Counted from the stretch's first letter, positions 24,033 to 35,683 are shown. The stretch: DNA of 64,000 nucleotides from Bicyclus anynana (GCF_947172395.1 NC_069084.1:1861107-1925106), one strand, 5' to 3'. Numbers and translations are program-made. Notes: generated from the sequence alone by a model not told the origin.

Positions 24033-24245
24033 TTTGTGTTGTACGCGTCAAACTTCTTTGTATTCTATACAATAAATAATTAAATAATAATAAAACTACT
24101 TATATGCAAATGACTACCTACGTATTAACTACATATTATAATAAACACAAATTCTAAAGTAAGTAAAAAAATGTTATTACATTTAAATCAAATTAAAAAC
24201 TTAGATGTCACAGTAGTCCTCCGAATCGATGTCAACCCCACGTAA

Positions 24246-24432
24246 TCAGCGGCGTACTTCCCATTGCTGAGGGAAAATGGGGATAAAATAAAGCCTGTTA
24301 AGGTAATGGTAAACCCTGGTAATGTAGCTTTTCATTGGTAAAAGAATTTTTCAAACCGGTCCAGTTTCAGAACCTATTCAATGCAAAAAAACAAAAAATC
24401 AAATATATCCTCTGTACAATATTAGTATAGAT
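24246..24432 (-). mobile_element. Helitron-like element (family H3)
   Basis: Contains 'cattggtaaaagaatttttc' and ends 'caatattagtatagat'. The CTAG end is eroded. Confidence 0.55.
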
Positions 24433-24501
24433 ATATAAAAATATACATAATATGATATTGACTAATTGTTGGGTACATGATGAAATATGTACCCAACAAT
24501 T

Positions 24502-24679
24502 CGTTATCAACTTATATTGCTGAGCTCGGGTTAGGCCAATAGTCCACCACGCTGGCCCAATGCGGATCGGCAGACTTTACATACGCAGAGAATTAAGAAA
24601 ATTCTCTGGTATGCAGGTTTCCTCACGATGTTTTCCTTCACCAATGAGAGACACGTGATATTTAATTTCTTAAAATTTT
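24502..24679 (-). mobile_element. SINE family A with target-site duplication
   Basis: The body is shortened, and no tRNA head is left. It is flanked by the direct repeat 'tacccaacaatt' at 24490-24501 and 24680-24691, a clean 12-bp target duplication. Confidence 0.82.
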
Positions 24680-25138
24680 ACCCAACAATTATTTACTTGA
24701 AAATATCAGGTTTAATCCAACCTTCAAATACAAAGAGAAGCAAGAGAACCTCTAATTCGATAGCATTAGAGAAATACGGTCGACCCTAAAAGATTTACCT
24801 TAATGATATATTTACAAGACTCGGGGCGCGGTAATTATGTCCGCTCTATTTTTAGCGCTAATGGGACTATTTCATTAAATTTTCACGTAAAGAGAAATGC
24901 ATGGAACAAATACGGCCAAGTTTCATTTAAGTAACGATGCAGACTTAAGATAGAGCGCTTTACTAACTAAGTATATCTAGTTACCTAGTTAGGAGTTATA
25001 AAGGAAAGTTGAATGGAATACATGAAACACTTTATAAGTGACTGCTGATTATTATTAGTTTCGCCACCTTCGCCTTTTTTGACACAATGATTTGCGTCTT
25101 CTTCGACGACTGTGCTGTTAAGGGTTTTAAAGTTCTTA

Positions 25139-25392
25139 CGTCACATCTCCAGAAATCATGATTTAGTTAAGCGGTTGGTAGTGCAGGGCCAAGTCGAAGG
25201 CAAAAGATCCAGAGGTGATCTCCAACCCACTGGACGGATTTAGTCAAACCTGCTACACAATCATCCATGGTGGAGTGTACTCATAATGAAGCCAATCGTC
25301 AAAAGTGGAGGAGCATTGCACAGACTGAAGGCGTCGCTCATCGCTGCAACCACGACCACTCTGCCAAGAGTGTACGATTAAGAAGAGGATAG
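25139..25392 (+). mobile_element. Degenerate LINE 3' end (RTE-like)
   Basis: The frame-broken translation gives a VVQGQVEGKRSRG segment followed by a short ATTTTLPRVYD end, typical of insect RTE/CR1-type ORF C-termini. An old relic. Confidence 0.5.
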
Positions 25393-25577
25393 AGATACAA
25401 AGAGAAAACCCGACAGAACAGCCGAAAAATCAGTCTATGTATCGGACCTCTATAAAGCCAGGCTAGACTCCATACCTCTCTTATCTTAGCCGTTGTTCTT
25501 AGTAATTATTATTAACATCCGATTGTGATCGTTCAATATTCAAAATATCTCCTCTTATCTTATAACTTGATGTGTTC

Positions 25578-25712
25578 TCCGGGGCCTGGGGGTGTACCAA
25601 CTTTCTATCTCCGAGCTAAAAATTTTATAGCTTTACCCGGGTTTTGAACCCAGGACTTCGTAATCTTAAACAACATACAATAAACTGGACCAACATAGCA
25701 GTAATTATAGTA
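25578..25712 (-). mobile_element. tRNA-derived SINE, family E
   Basis: The minus strand carries 'ctatgttggtccagttt' and 'gggttcaaaacccgggt', A-box- and B-box-like. Related pieces are at 12762, 14450, 31870 and 46163. Confidence 0.6.
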
Positions 25713-26040
25713 CAAACTATCATAAAATCATTACTAAACAAACATCTGTCAGAAACAAACCATCAGAATAATGACGTATTATTTAACTTTAATTAAGGAA
25801 AACGCCACCACAAAGCACGTATTGCCGCACTGTTGGAGAGCTCCATACAATAGAGAGAGTTCTATTCCATTTGTCGGAAGCCAGTAATTTGTTCGCTTTT
25901 ATCTCTACGCAAAGTTTTCCTTTATTCAGTCTCTATTGTTACAAAATCTATTCGACTGACTATCATGTTTCCTAGTTTATCAACTTACGCTGTGTCCACT
26001 AAATAATCACGGTTTATACATTACTTTATTTATTTACAAG

Positions 26041-26235
26041 CAAACGTCTCGCGGTTAACACTCGCGTAGTTGCCATTTTTGTGGGAATACGGAGAGTAAA
26101 ATATAGCCTCACACATAACGTGGTTTTCTATTGGTAAAAGATTTTTTAAAATCGGTTCTATAGATCCAGAGATTACCCCTGAAACACCTTAACATAATCT
26201 CACAAACTACTTCTTTGTAATATTAGTATATTATA
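26041..26235 (-). mobile_element. Helitron-like element (family H3)
   Basis: Contains 'ttctattggtaaaagatttt' and ends 'ctttgtaatattagtata'. The CTAG end is eroded. Confidence 0.5.
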
Positions 26236-26875
26236 TTCTAGTAGTATATATTATACTATATATTATATTATTTGTAATATAAGAATAATCGACACACAAA
26301 GGTTAAAATCCTAGATTTCTTAAAATATTGATAAAGCAAAATAAATTTTAAGTGCTTCTTTGGCATAGTACCGCCTTTAACCCGGTCAATAGATAGGACA
26401 TTGGTACGATGTTATTTTTCACATTTTAGAGTAATACATATTTAAAGTCGGATAAAGATTTATTCCCCTGCACTAAATAAATCTCCACAAAGCAGAGCCT
26501 CGTGACCGATATTGCGTGAAACTGTAAAAATTAAAGAAAAGAAAATTTCATCAACGCCGCCCGTTTTCCAATCTTTCACAATTTTCTCTTTTAAGTGTCG
26601 TCGTCCACAGAACTGGACAATGCGCTGCTGCAATTTAAACGGCCACCATCCTTCACTCTCGACCCTCGAGTACTGTCAGCATAAAAATTATAGCGCTATC
26701 AATTTCATTTTATGACTCTCAAACAACTGTTGTGAAGAGTTAGATATTTTCAAACGACCTCCACATTGGATTGAAATTTAATCTCTATATATCTTTTCCT
26801 TCGAGACTTTAGATGGACTGTAATGGATCGATGAATCTGAATGAATGATGTAAAGGAAAAGGTTATTAGTGAATC

Positions 26876-27015
26876 TTTACTACTAAAGTACTACTTCTAA
26901 TTTTGAGAGTTTGTTTGATTAAACGCGCTAATCTCAAGAAGTATCTATTACTTCGAAGTGAAAAATAAATTTGCGTTGGAGAGAACATTTATCGAGGAAG
27001 GCTTTATAGCATCAC
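26876..27015 (+). mobile_element. Helitron-like element fragment (family H1)
   Basis: Shows 'taaacgcgctaatctcaaga' and 'catttatcgaggaaggct'. The 3' end is missing. Confidence 0.5.
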
Positions 27016-27522
27016 GCTACGTCAAATAAAACTATGACCTAGTTACGACTGGAGCAATGAAAAATGTGGCAAAAGGGGATAAAATATTTCTAGAATTCAA
27101 AAAATAAAATGGTCCTGACTCTGATATTGTTGTGAGTACATCAGTACTCACAATTTTAATCCTTTTGAGGGAATTTATTTCTTTGTGTCCATTGCGTGCG
27201 CTGTATCTTACTGTGCTGTGTATGTAATAGTGTCTTTAGTTAGTTTTCTTACCTCTATACGTTTTATACTTGGAGTTTGGACTATTGAGAATCCTTTACC
27301 ATTAGGTGTCCTTGAAACCTGCTACCTTCTAGCCACCAGGGTTCGTACTCCAGTTTTTACTAACGTCCTTACTTTTAGCTTTACTATAGCTTTTATGTAT
27401 TCTGTGCCTAATGCCTGACTTGACTTGCCCTAATGCCGCGCTTGACTACAATTATGACGCTTGATGGAAAGCAGTAATGCAATCTAAGTTGGAGTGTGTT
27501 TACTTAGAACAGGCCTATTCAG

Positions 27523-27900
27523 TTATTCTGTAGCTTTGACGATGTTTAAATAATTGTAAGTGTCTGGTAACACAAACACCTCAAGATCATTCCAATTTTT
27601 TTCTGTGCGAATTAGAAATGTAGATGCAATTCGCTTAGTATGAGATGCCTGAACATCCACAATATAAGGATGCCACCGTTTGCGGCGTCTTGCTGTTCTG
27701 TGGTAGAAAGGAAGGAGGAACAAGATGGTAAAGTTCTTGCCCACACTCACCGAAATATATCCGGTAAAAAACCGAGATAGGCAACATTGCAAAGTTTGTA
27801 ACTCCGTCTAAGTCAACGGTTCATTACGAATGATCCTTCTAGCGCAGCGTGCGAGTGTATCTACTTAGTACCCTATTGCTATCGCTGTAATACTAGAATG
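27523..27900 (-). pseudogene. LINE relic, Jockey/CR1-type ORF2 C-terminus
   Basis: The minus frame gives FYHRTARRRKRWHPYIVD, then TFLIRTEKNWNDLEVFVLP. This is the hallmark end of insect non-LTR reverse-transcriptase ORFs ('...RT-R-WHP...F-R-WN-LP--VFP'). The upstream part is out of frame and degenerate, and there is no catalytic domain. Confidence 0.65.
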
Positions 27901-28139
27901 AGCCCCAACGCCACGAGAGGTTTGTATTTATACACTAGTTACTGCAATATTTGGTTTATTGACATCGTGTTCGTCACTGGCATGACCACGTGTCACAGAC
28001 TGTATCCGGCTGTCAGAATATTGATAACATCCGGTAACAACACTGAATTATTTTATGTCAACAGTCTGCAGGCTGTTAATATGCAGTCCTATATATTACA
28101 GTAGGTGTAATTTTTGAGTCGAATGTAAGGGTGGTCGAT

Positions 28140-28271
28140 CACTGACAATTTTTAGTTGGCCGACTTTTTCAATTGTGCGTGATTTAGTTTCACAGATGTC
28201 CGGGCTGTCATACTTCGCTATATGTGTTCTATAATCGGCCGACTAAGTCGGCCAACTAAAACTTGTAAGTG
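28140..28271. mobile_element. 132-bp MITE with about 27-bp terminal inverted repeats
   Basis: The left end 'cactgacaatttttagttgg' and following 'ccgactt' is mirrored by 'aagtcggccaactaaaactt' and 'gtaagtg' at the right end. The interior has no ORF. No convincing target duplication was found. Confidence 0.75.
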
Positions 28272-28720
28272 AGAGGGGACTCTAATAGTATATTTTTAAT
28301 TTAATTTTTATTTTTGAAAAAGCCTGACAAACAGTTCTGTCATGCATCTGGCTATAGCACGTTCTCGGTTCATAACAAAATATGCAATTGCGCAGCGTTC
28401 TTAATGTGTATTCTAACAGCGTATCTTGAGAATAGAAAATATGTTTATGGCTAACTTTTTAAAAGTAGCAGCAAAGCTCTGTGTTCAGAACTTTTAATAT
28501 TCCACGGTCTTGTATGAAAAGTGTATGAAAATTACTTTTTAAATTTATTTTCATGCGCCCCACATCTTTGAATAAGAACAGATTTTTTAAAATGATTTAA
28601 GTTTATTAATAGGATACCCGCGAATGCGTTTGCACTTTTTGAGTCCAAGTTTATGAGTAATATTAAGAGCATTGTGTAGGGGAAAGATATGACCAATTCA
28701 GCCTTACGTGGACTACTACT

Positions 28721-28946
28721 ATCCTTCTAATATTATAAACGCGAAAGTTTGTATGGATGTATGTTTGTTTGGATGTTTGTTACTCTTTGACGCCGCTAAT
28801 ACTGAAGTAATTTGATTGAAAATTGGAATGGTAATAGATTTTATTCTGGATTAACACAAAGGCTACTTTTTATTCCGGAAAAATCCATGGCTCCCGCGGG
28901 ATTTGTGAAAAACTGACCGTCCACGGGGACGAAGTTGCGGGCGTAG
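28721..28946 (+). mobile_element. Helitron-like element (family H2)
   Basis: Runs from 'ccttctaatattataaacgc' to 'gaagttgcgggcgtagt', with the 'aaaatccatggctcccgcgg' block. Confidence 0.7.
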
Positions 28947-28965
28947 TTATACTATATATGTGTCA

Positions 28966-29396
28966 ACATCATCATCATCATCATCATCATTATCAACCCA
29001 TATCCGGCTCACTGCTGAGCTCGAGTCTCCTCTCAGAATGAGAGGGGTTAGGCCAATGCGGATTGCCAGACTTCACACACGCAGAGAAAATTCTTGAGAA
29101 AATTCTCTGGTATCTGGTATCCGGTTTCTTCACGATGTTTTCCTTTACCGTTTGAGACACGTGATATTTAGTTTCTTAAAATGCACACAACTGAAAAGTG
29201 GAAAGTGCATGCCCTGGACCGGATTTGAACCCACACCCTCCAGAATCGGAGGCAGAGGTCATATCCACTGGGCTATCACAGCTCTCACAGGCTTATAATG
29301 CATATAACTGAAAAGTTGAAAGTGCATGCACCGGACCGGATTCGAATCTACGCCCTCCGAATCGAAGGCTGAGATCCACTGGGATATCACGGTTTC
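28966..29396 (-). mobile_element. SINE family A with duplicated tRNA-like head
   Basis: A long (ATG)n tail ((cat)n on +), a complete body and a head ending 'gggctatcacagctc' at 29286. A second, diverged copy of the head region follows at 29287-29396 ('gcaccggaccggattcgaat', 'gggatatcacggt'). Confidence 0.8.
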
Positions 29397-29899
29397 CCCA
29401 ATATATGTGTACCTATAAGAAAATGTATGTGGTCTATAAGTAAATTGTTTTGGCTCGGTATTTTTCCTCCAATTATTTATATTTACAGAAATATCTGAAA
29501 CGGATTACGTGCTGAAACGCAGTTCGGAATTTCATTTCATTTTCTTATTTCAATTTGAATGCCTTTATGCAGTGTGCTCGATGTACCGTCAACAACATTC
29601 AAAAACGATAAATTGGATTTTAATATACGTTTTTTGCCAAATGAACAAAAAGTTCAAGATTTAACACTTTTATTAAAATGTTAATGATTCAGTCGTTATC
29701 AACAAAATAAAAAATATAATGATTAATAATAATAATTCCTTGAATTTGTTGGTACATATCCGATAAATCCGACAGTCTTATTTACATGAATGTTGAATAA
29801 AGAACGCCCGTTCATTAATTCGAACAAAAATTAGTAATTTCGGATAATTTTATTCGTTTCGTAACTCTGGACTGATATTCAGTAAAAGATTTTTTCTAC

Positions 29900-30135
29900 G
29901 TGATCGAATCAGAAATGAGGAGATCCGTAGAGAAACTAAAGTCACTGACGTAGGTCAGCGAGTCGCGAAGCTAAAATGGCGATGGACGTTGAGGTCCCAT
30001 GGTGCTGGAATGGCGACCCCCTCAGCGGAAAGCGCAGTGTTGGGAGGAACCCGCTGGATGGTGGCAGCTCCCTGCAACCCGAGAGGCCTATGTCCAGCAG
30101 TGGACGTCCATCGGCTCATAATGATGATGATGTTT
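29900..30135 (+). mobile_element. RTE LINE tail with internal rearrangement
   Basis: From 'gatcgaatcagaaatgagga' to 'ccatcggctcataatgatgatg'. An internal segment is deleted around 30045-30080. Confidence 0.82.
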
Positions 30136-30821
30136 TGAAGATAGAAAATCTCAAAATTTCAGGGTACCTAGTCTACTAACGATGCAGTTTCATGTGAAAG
30201 CGTAAAATATTACTATAAAGTAGAATGAAAGACTAAAAATGCTTTAAACTCAAGTTTAAAAAGGCTTTAAATCATTAATGTCCACCAAAAGGCACAGTGA
30301 GCTCAGATTTGCAATTTTATGCCTTGCCACTTTACGACTCTAGGGCACCGTCAGCAAAAAACTACTTTCGAAACTTTGTTTGCGATAGAGTTACGAACTA
30401 CTTTTAAATTTAAATTTATTCTAATGGATTTCGAATGAAGAGATCTATATCTTGAGCGGGTTTCTTGAAAATGTTCTGTTTTTATGCTTTCCTTTTCTTA
30501 TAATAAAGCAATCTCTTATACGTAATTTAGGTAGAAAATTTTCATCAATCTCCAACAATAAACTCCTTAAGTGCCGGCCATCAAAAACTCTCCCCCGTTA
30601 TTGTAATTTTCTTGCGTTGATCTCAGTTTGAGGAGAGTCAACAAAAAAGTTTTCCTGATTCCCCTATTATTCACCCGATAAATTTATTATGTGCATATTT
30701 CAGTGGGCATTTTGAACTTTAATGTATTTAAAGCGATGCTGACAGTTAAGTGTCATTCGGAATAATTTTCATGTGAAGTGAGATTCTTTGTCCGTTGAGC
30801 AATTCATTTGTTTTATTATAT

Positions 30822-31198
30822 ATATTTTATTCAATAAACGTCAGTATATTCCATATTTTTATTTATTTTTGTGATTTTGTTAGCATGGAATTATAAAATA
30901 CCAGCGGACTCCCGCGACTTCATCCGTGTAGATTTCAGTTTTTCACAAAACCCGCGGGAACCATGATTTTTTCCGGGATGAAAGTAGTCTATGTTAATCC
31001 ATAGTAAAATCGATTTTTATTCCAAATTTCAGCCAAATCGCTCCAGTAGCCGCAGCGTAAAAGAGGAACAAACATAATTACACACTTACACACAAACTTT
31101 CGCCTTTATAATATTAGTAGGATATTTTATTCAATAAACTTCAGTATATTTCATATTTTTTTTATTACCGTGATTTTGTTAGCATGGACTTATGAAAT
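30822..31198 (-). mobile_element. Helitron-like element (H2) between 77-bp direct repeats
   Basis: The element at 30902-31123 runs from 'cagcggactcccgcgacttc' to 'aatattagtaggat'. It is flanked by direct repeats 30822-30899 and 31122-31198 ('tattttattcaataaac', 'gattttgttagcatgga'). Confidence 0.75.
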
Positions 31199-31869
31199 GT
31201 ATGATATCGCGTTAGTGTAGCGTAGCTCTTAGTGTAGTGTAGCTCTTACTATAAATCCACTCTACTATGAAAAAGAGGTCTACTTATACTTATCAATTAA
31301 GACATTTATTATTTTATTTAAAATTGTTTTACTAAATGCTTAAAATACCTAATAAATATTGACACTTTATTAAAAAGCAAATTAATATATTTTTAGTCTG
31401 TGTTTCAGCAAGTTACAAAAAATCATTTAAATTGGTAGGTCCATAAACTTTATCTTCCCCCGCAGAGCTTGGTCTGAGTTCATGGGAGACGCCCTTAGAC
31501 AATCGATTCACCCCCTTAACTTCTTATCCTAACTCGCCAAACACTGTTATGCTGCTGCGATCTCATCAAGGAGCCTAGAGCAGTTCATCATTATCAATAA
31601 AAGATTATATTAACGGGCCATTACACAGGGCCAGTGCGACCGACGATAAAATCTCGTGAATAGAAATAGACAAAATTCAACCAATGGCGGTTGTTGTTGT
31701 CGAATGGAAACTTTATCTATATTTCTCTACAATAGTCGCATGCACTTCAGGCTTCCTCCATACGGTAGAGGAGATATGGAACTGTAACACTTAGGCTTTT
31801 TGTTTCTTTAACGACCTTTATCAGATGTTAATGATAATGACCGGGAGGGAGATGACGTAACGTGCTATC

Positions 31870-32008
31870 TGAGGCACAGGGTGTAACACCAACATCCTAA
31901 CTTCGGGCTGAGAATTGAAATTGAAAATTTTCTTCGAAGTAACACTCGGGACTCGAAGGCCGGACCTCGATATCCGAAACCACATAAACTAATCACTGGA
32001 CCAACGAG
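31870..32008 (-). mobile_element. tRNA-derived SINE, family E
   Basis: The minus strand has 'cgttggtccagtgattagt' and 'gagtcccgagtgttact', tRNA-like elements matching 25578. Confidence 0.6.
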
Positions 32009-32331
32009 GCAAATACACAATCAGAAATAAATTGACATAAAAAAAATATATAAATATTTTTTTGCTAACCGTACGTGCAATTAATATGAAGCGTCACGTC
32101 CCTGATGACCTCGTAACCTCTCTATTGCTTGTTGAGTACTTGTCGTCTTTTATCCTTGCAAATCTTTTATTACTCAACAATGACGTATTCTCACAAATAC
32201 TTACAAGTATCTACTTCTTACATAATATGAAGTCTTAGTACCCTCTTATAAACCATTGATAATGCTTGATTGAGAATTTTTGTGTAAAGTGGGCACTTTA
32301 GTGGTTTACGTTTTTATAACTACATAACTAC

Positions 32332-32607
32332 AACTCATATTCGGCTCACTGAGCACGAGTCTCCTCTCAGAATTAGGCTAATAGTCGTCCACCACGCTGG
32401 CCCAATGCAGGTAGGCAGACTTGACACACGTAGAGGATTAAGGAAATTCTCAGGTGTGAAGGTTTTATCACAATATTTTTCGTTTACTATTTCATAACGC
32501 GTAATAATATATAACTGAAAAGTTGGAGGTGCATGCCGCGAACCGGATTCGAATCTACGACCTCCGAATCGAAGGCAGAGGTCATATCTACTAGTCTAAC
32601 GCGGCTT
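32332..32607 (-). mobile_element. SINE family A
   Basis: Body and head recognisable ('ccggattcgaatctacgacc', 'ctaacgcggct'). More diverged than the 9693 copy. Confidence 0.75.
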
Positions 32608-32697
32608 TGAATTATTGAGCGGATTTGAAGCTTAGACTCAACACGCTATTCCAATGCGTGTTGGTGGTTTGTTAATAATGCCACAGCTAAAAATGCA

Positions 32698-33050
32698 CAG
32701 AGTTTATATTCGTTATTGGCTTCGAGATTGAAATGTAATGATTAATAGATGAAAAAAAACTTATTTTGCTATCATCCGCGAAAAGCCGACGAAGTCATGC
32801 GACAACATCACCCAGGTCCGACAAAATACACTCTACGTACGTTTCACCCCGAAACCGAAGCATCCTCAGGAGATGTTGACTCTACAACGTGCAATTGCAA
32901 ATTTTTCCGTACGTAAGAGTATTTTGTCGGACCTGGGTGACGTTGTCGTATGGGTTCGTCGGCTTTTCGCGGATGATAGCAACATAAATATTTTTTTATA
33001 TATTAATCATTACATTTCAATCTCGAAGCCAATAACGAATATAAACTCTG
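32698..33050. repeat. Long foldback element, about 141-nt arms
   Basis: The left arm 32698-32840 is the inverse of 32909-33050. The outer 49 nt are an exact match, and the inner part has small differences. The loop is about 68 nt. A SINE C copy begins right beside the right arm. No ORF. Confidence 0.88.
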
Positions 33051-33061
33051 CTGCTGCTGCT

Positions 33062-33290
33062 TTTGCTGGTGGGAGGCTTCGGCCGTGGCTAGTTACCACC
33101 CTACAAAGACGTACCGCCAAGCGATTTAGCGTTCCGGTACGATGCCGTTTAGAAACCGAAAGGGGTGTGGATTTTCATCCTCCTCCTAACAAGTTAGTCC
33201 GCTTCCATCTTAGACTGCATCATCACTTGCCATCAGGTGAGATTGTAGTCAAGGGCTAACTTGTAAAGAATAAAAAAAAAAAGATAGAAA
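33062..33290 (+). mobile_element. SINE family C
   Basis: Shows 'gctggtgggaggcttcgg', 'cgtaccgccaagcgattt' and an A-rich end. It lies about 80 bp upstream of the Patj exon at 33374. Confidence 0.82.
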
Positions 33291-33373
33291 AAAAAAATTA
33301 TCTATTCATGATGAACTTCCGCAAAGTAACGCCTGCTACTATCCAAATGTAATGATTGTCTTTACTGTTGCAG

Positions 33374-33468
33374 GTAGACGGCGTATCGCTACACGGAGTC
33401 ACAAATCACAAAGCGGTCGCGTTTCTCCGAGATGCCAGGGGTCCTATTGTGAGGTTGAAAGCTTTGAG
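33374..33468 (+). CDS. Patj: Patj exon: end of the second PDZ domain
   Basis: Acceptor 'tactgttgcag' and donor gtgtct, 95 nt, phase 0 in and phase 2 out. Encodes VDGVSLHGVTNHKAVAFLRD and the closing strand IVRLKALR. It supplies the alpha-B helix, whose first position is a His, which suggests class I peptide binding. Confidence 0.9.
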
Positions 33469-33566
33469 GTGTCTACTTTTATCTTTTTTCTTTTGTATTT
33501 TTGTATGTAACGAATAAACTCTAAAGGTAGATCGATTTGAAAAAATCTTGCAAGTAAGTAACGTAG

Positions 33567-33925
33567 GCTAACATGGTGAGGAAACCTGCATACCAGAGAC
33601 GTTTCTTAATTCTCTACGTGTGTGAAGTCTGCCAATCTGCCAGACTTGGCCAGCGTGTTGGACTATAGCTTGGCAAGTTCATTGATGACACTCCCATGAT
33701 ATGCGGGCGACGGGGGGAAAGACTGCGCTGGTGTGAAATCGTGCGTGCGGGGAAATGAGGTGCATCAGTCGTGGGGTTTCATTCATCGCTACACGCCCCC
33801 CGGGCCGCGCGGACCGTCGGGAGTGTTACGATTGAACATGCCAAGCTGTAAGGTGTGGCTCTCATTTTGAGAGGAGACTCGTGCACAGCAGTGGGTTGTT
33901 AATAATGATAATGATAAACGATGAT
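33567..33925 (+). mobile_element. SINE family A interrupted by MITE family E
   Basis: SINE parts at 33567-33666 and 33848-33925 (tail 'aacgatgatgatgatgat') flank a MITE at 33667-33847. The MITE's ends are 15-bp inverted repeats differing at one base (agcttggcaagttca / tgaacatgccaagct). Confidence 0.85.
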
Positions 33926-34406
33926 GATGATGATATAATTTATTCCCGTATTCATCTTTCATTTCGGCCATTCCGGTTTCATAAACAATTCCAAATGATC
34001 GTTGTCATCATAGTTTGGCCTATGTTATTTTCTATGTCGCTTAAAATCATCTATATAAATCGTTAGATTGGCCCCTAAATATTAAAGAAAGCGCAATGTT
34101 ATGCCATTACTCAAAGACGTGCACGCACATCTTATTTTAATACGCAACGACCTGCTGTAAGTGAACGTGGACCTAAAAAAATATTTTACTGTTTTTTCTT
34201 GTTTAATCCCTTATTTATGTCTTGGTGTTCATTTTGGAAATGTAAAAACACAAGCCGCTACATGAATTAAGAGAAAGGTGCTACTTTCCACGGGTAAGTA
34301 TTTGCGAAACAAATGACAATTCCAAGACGCTTCGGGGCCCATCTAACGATCTACGATCGATGGCTGAAATCATTATCTGGGATAAAAATGTATGATCTCA
34401 TTGCAG

Positions 34407-34530
34407 GTATCTCCGCGGGGCGGGGTTTGAGCGGTTGCAGAAGGCACTAGCGGCGCAGGGCGGCAGGAGGTCGCCCATAGCGCCTCCGAGCCCCTCCGTC
34501 ACCTCCCTCGCCAAATATAGCTTTAGCGTG
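34407..34530 (+). CDS. Patj: Patj exon: linker after the second PDZ
   Basis: Acceptor 'ctcattgcag' and donor gtaagg, 124 nt, phase 2 in and phase 0 out. Encodes YLRGAGFERLQKALAAQGG, then a Ser/Pro stretch (SPIAPPSPSVTSLAKYSFSV). The YLRG..FE-LQ-A block follows this PDZ in Patj proteins as I know them. Confidence 0.85.
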
Positions 34531-34591
34531 GTAAGGTTCAATGACTGTTTTTTTAAAAGAATATTTTATTTTTGCCATTATTTTTTTTAAT

Positions 34592-34728
34592 AATGACCAA
34601 TATTTCCTTTTCTCTCCAACTAGTCTGAAAAGACTGAGATAACAGTGGGTAAGATAGTAGACCAGCAGGCGGGATCGAACCTCCCGCTCTCGGTGATGAG
34701 TCCGGCCCCAGTTAGTTATTAGGTTGCC
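34592..34728 (-). mobile_element. SINE family D
   Basis: The minus strand holds a tRNA-like part with B-box-like 'ggttcgatcccgcctg'. It is the best-preserved copy of this family in the window. Confidence 0.7.
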
Positions 34729-34947
34729 AGTCCACCGAAGCGAAGCGAGGCAGCGGAGCCGAGAAACGGATAAATATTAACCAATAGGATTGCACAAAAT
34801 CTCCGCTCCTTTTATGTGGACAGGGACTTGCGATTTACTTAAAAAATTCATATAAAACCGGTAAGCGGAGCGGGCAAACGGAGCAGGTTAAATGAATTAA
34901 ATCTAACATTTATTTATTTATTAACTTCGCTCCGCTCCGGTGGATAG
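34729..34947. mobile_element. MITE with GC-rich terminal inverted repeats
   Basis: The left end 'cagtccaccgaagcgaagcg' is imperfectly inverted at the right end 'cttcgctccgctccggtgga'. Internal 'aagcggagcgggcaaacgga' repeats the same motif. No ORF. Confidence 0.65.
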
Positions 34948-35120
34948 ACCTACTCGTAATAGGCACTGAGCTTGCTTTCATTTAAGAATTATTCAGGTAA
35001 CATTTTCAGCTCTGGGATTGTAATTGTTGGTGGTGATACGAGTGCCTCCTCGTACTTCAGAGAGCAGCGAGCATGTTAAAGAATTAAACAATATCATCAT
35101 CAGCTCGTTAACTTTTTGTT

Positions 35121-35334
35121 TAGCTGGTGGGAGGCTTCGGCCGTGGCTAGTTACCGGCAAAGACGTACTCATACCGCCAAGCGATTTAGCGTTCCAGTAT
35201 GATGCCGTGTAGAAACAGAAAGGAGTGTGGATTTTCATCCTCTTTCTAACAAGTTAGCCCGCTTCCATCTTAGATTGCATCATCACTTACCATGTGAGAT
35301 TGTAGTCAAGGGCTAACTTGTAAATCATAAAAAA
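35121..35334 (+). mobile_element. SINE family C
   Basis: Shows 'gctggtgggaggcttcgg', 'gatgccgtgtagaaaca' and an A-rich end. It sits in the short intron before the exon at 35429. Confidence 0.8.
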
Positions 35335-35428
35335 GGCTTAGGCTTAAGCTCCACTCCCTCTAATATAAGAAGGGCTGGCTGATTATGACGTAGAAAAGCT
35401 TATAGAAACAAATTAACTTCACTTCCAG

Positions 35429-35641
35429 TACGACGAATCGACTGTCATAGAGGCTGAACCTGACTCTGAGATACAACCGCACCTACCGTCGCCGACGTCA
35501 CCTTCAGACGAGGCGGAGATAGTCATAGGCAGAGACGACGACATCTCCGAGAGAGAGATCCGGCGCATCCAGGACAAGTGGCGGGACATCTTGCAGGACG
35601 AGCCGGACTGGCCCGGACACCAGTACCAGTATGATGTTATT
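35429..35641 (+). CDS. Patj: Patj exon: acidic linker before the third PDZ
   Basis: Acceptor 'cacttccag' and donor gtgagt, 213 nt, phase 0 at both ends. Encodes an acidic, Ser/Pro-rich stretch, then ISEREIRRIQDKWRDILQDE and DWPGHQYQYDVI. It leads into the PDZ starting at 36446. The EIRRIQDKWRDIL helix with a W-P-G turn suggests a short conserved helical element rather than pure linker. Confidence 0.85.
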
Positions 35642-35683
35642 GTGAGTAAGAGTTTACACTGACTATTTTATTTCTCGAGAGAG

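Larger units (their letters stand above)
19337..33373. other. 14-kb repeat-rich intron inside the second PDZ
   Basis: Splits the PDZ between IVE and VDG. Contents listed separately: RTE tails, SINE families A, C, D and E, Helitron-like elements, foldback elements, a LINE relic and repeat G. In 19337-20040 and 29400-29900 I see no identifiable feature. No host coding exon was recognised across it, and the splice phases need none. Confidence 0.7.

Noticed and set aside
27185..27418. 77-codon hydrophobic ORF
   Set aside because: AT-rich chance frame with no splice sites or recognisable family. Left as intron.
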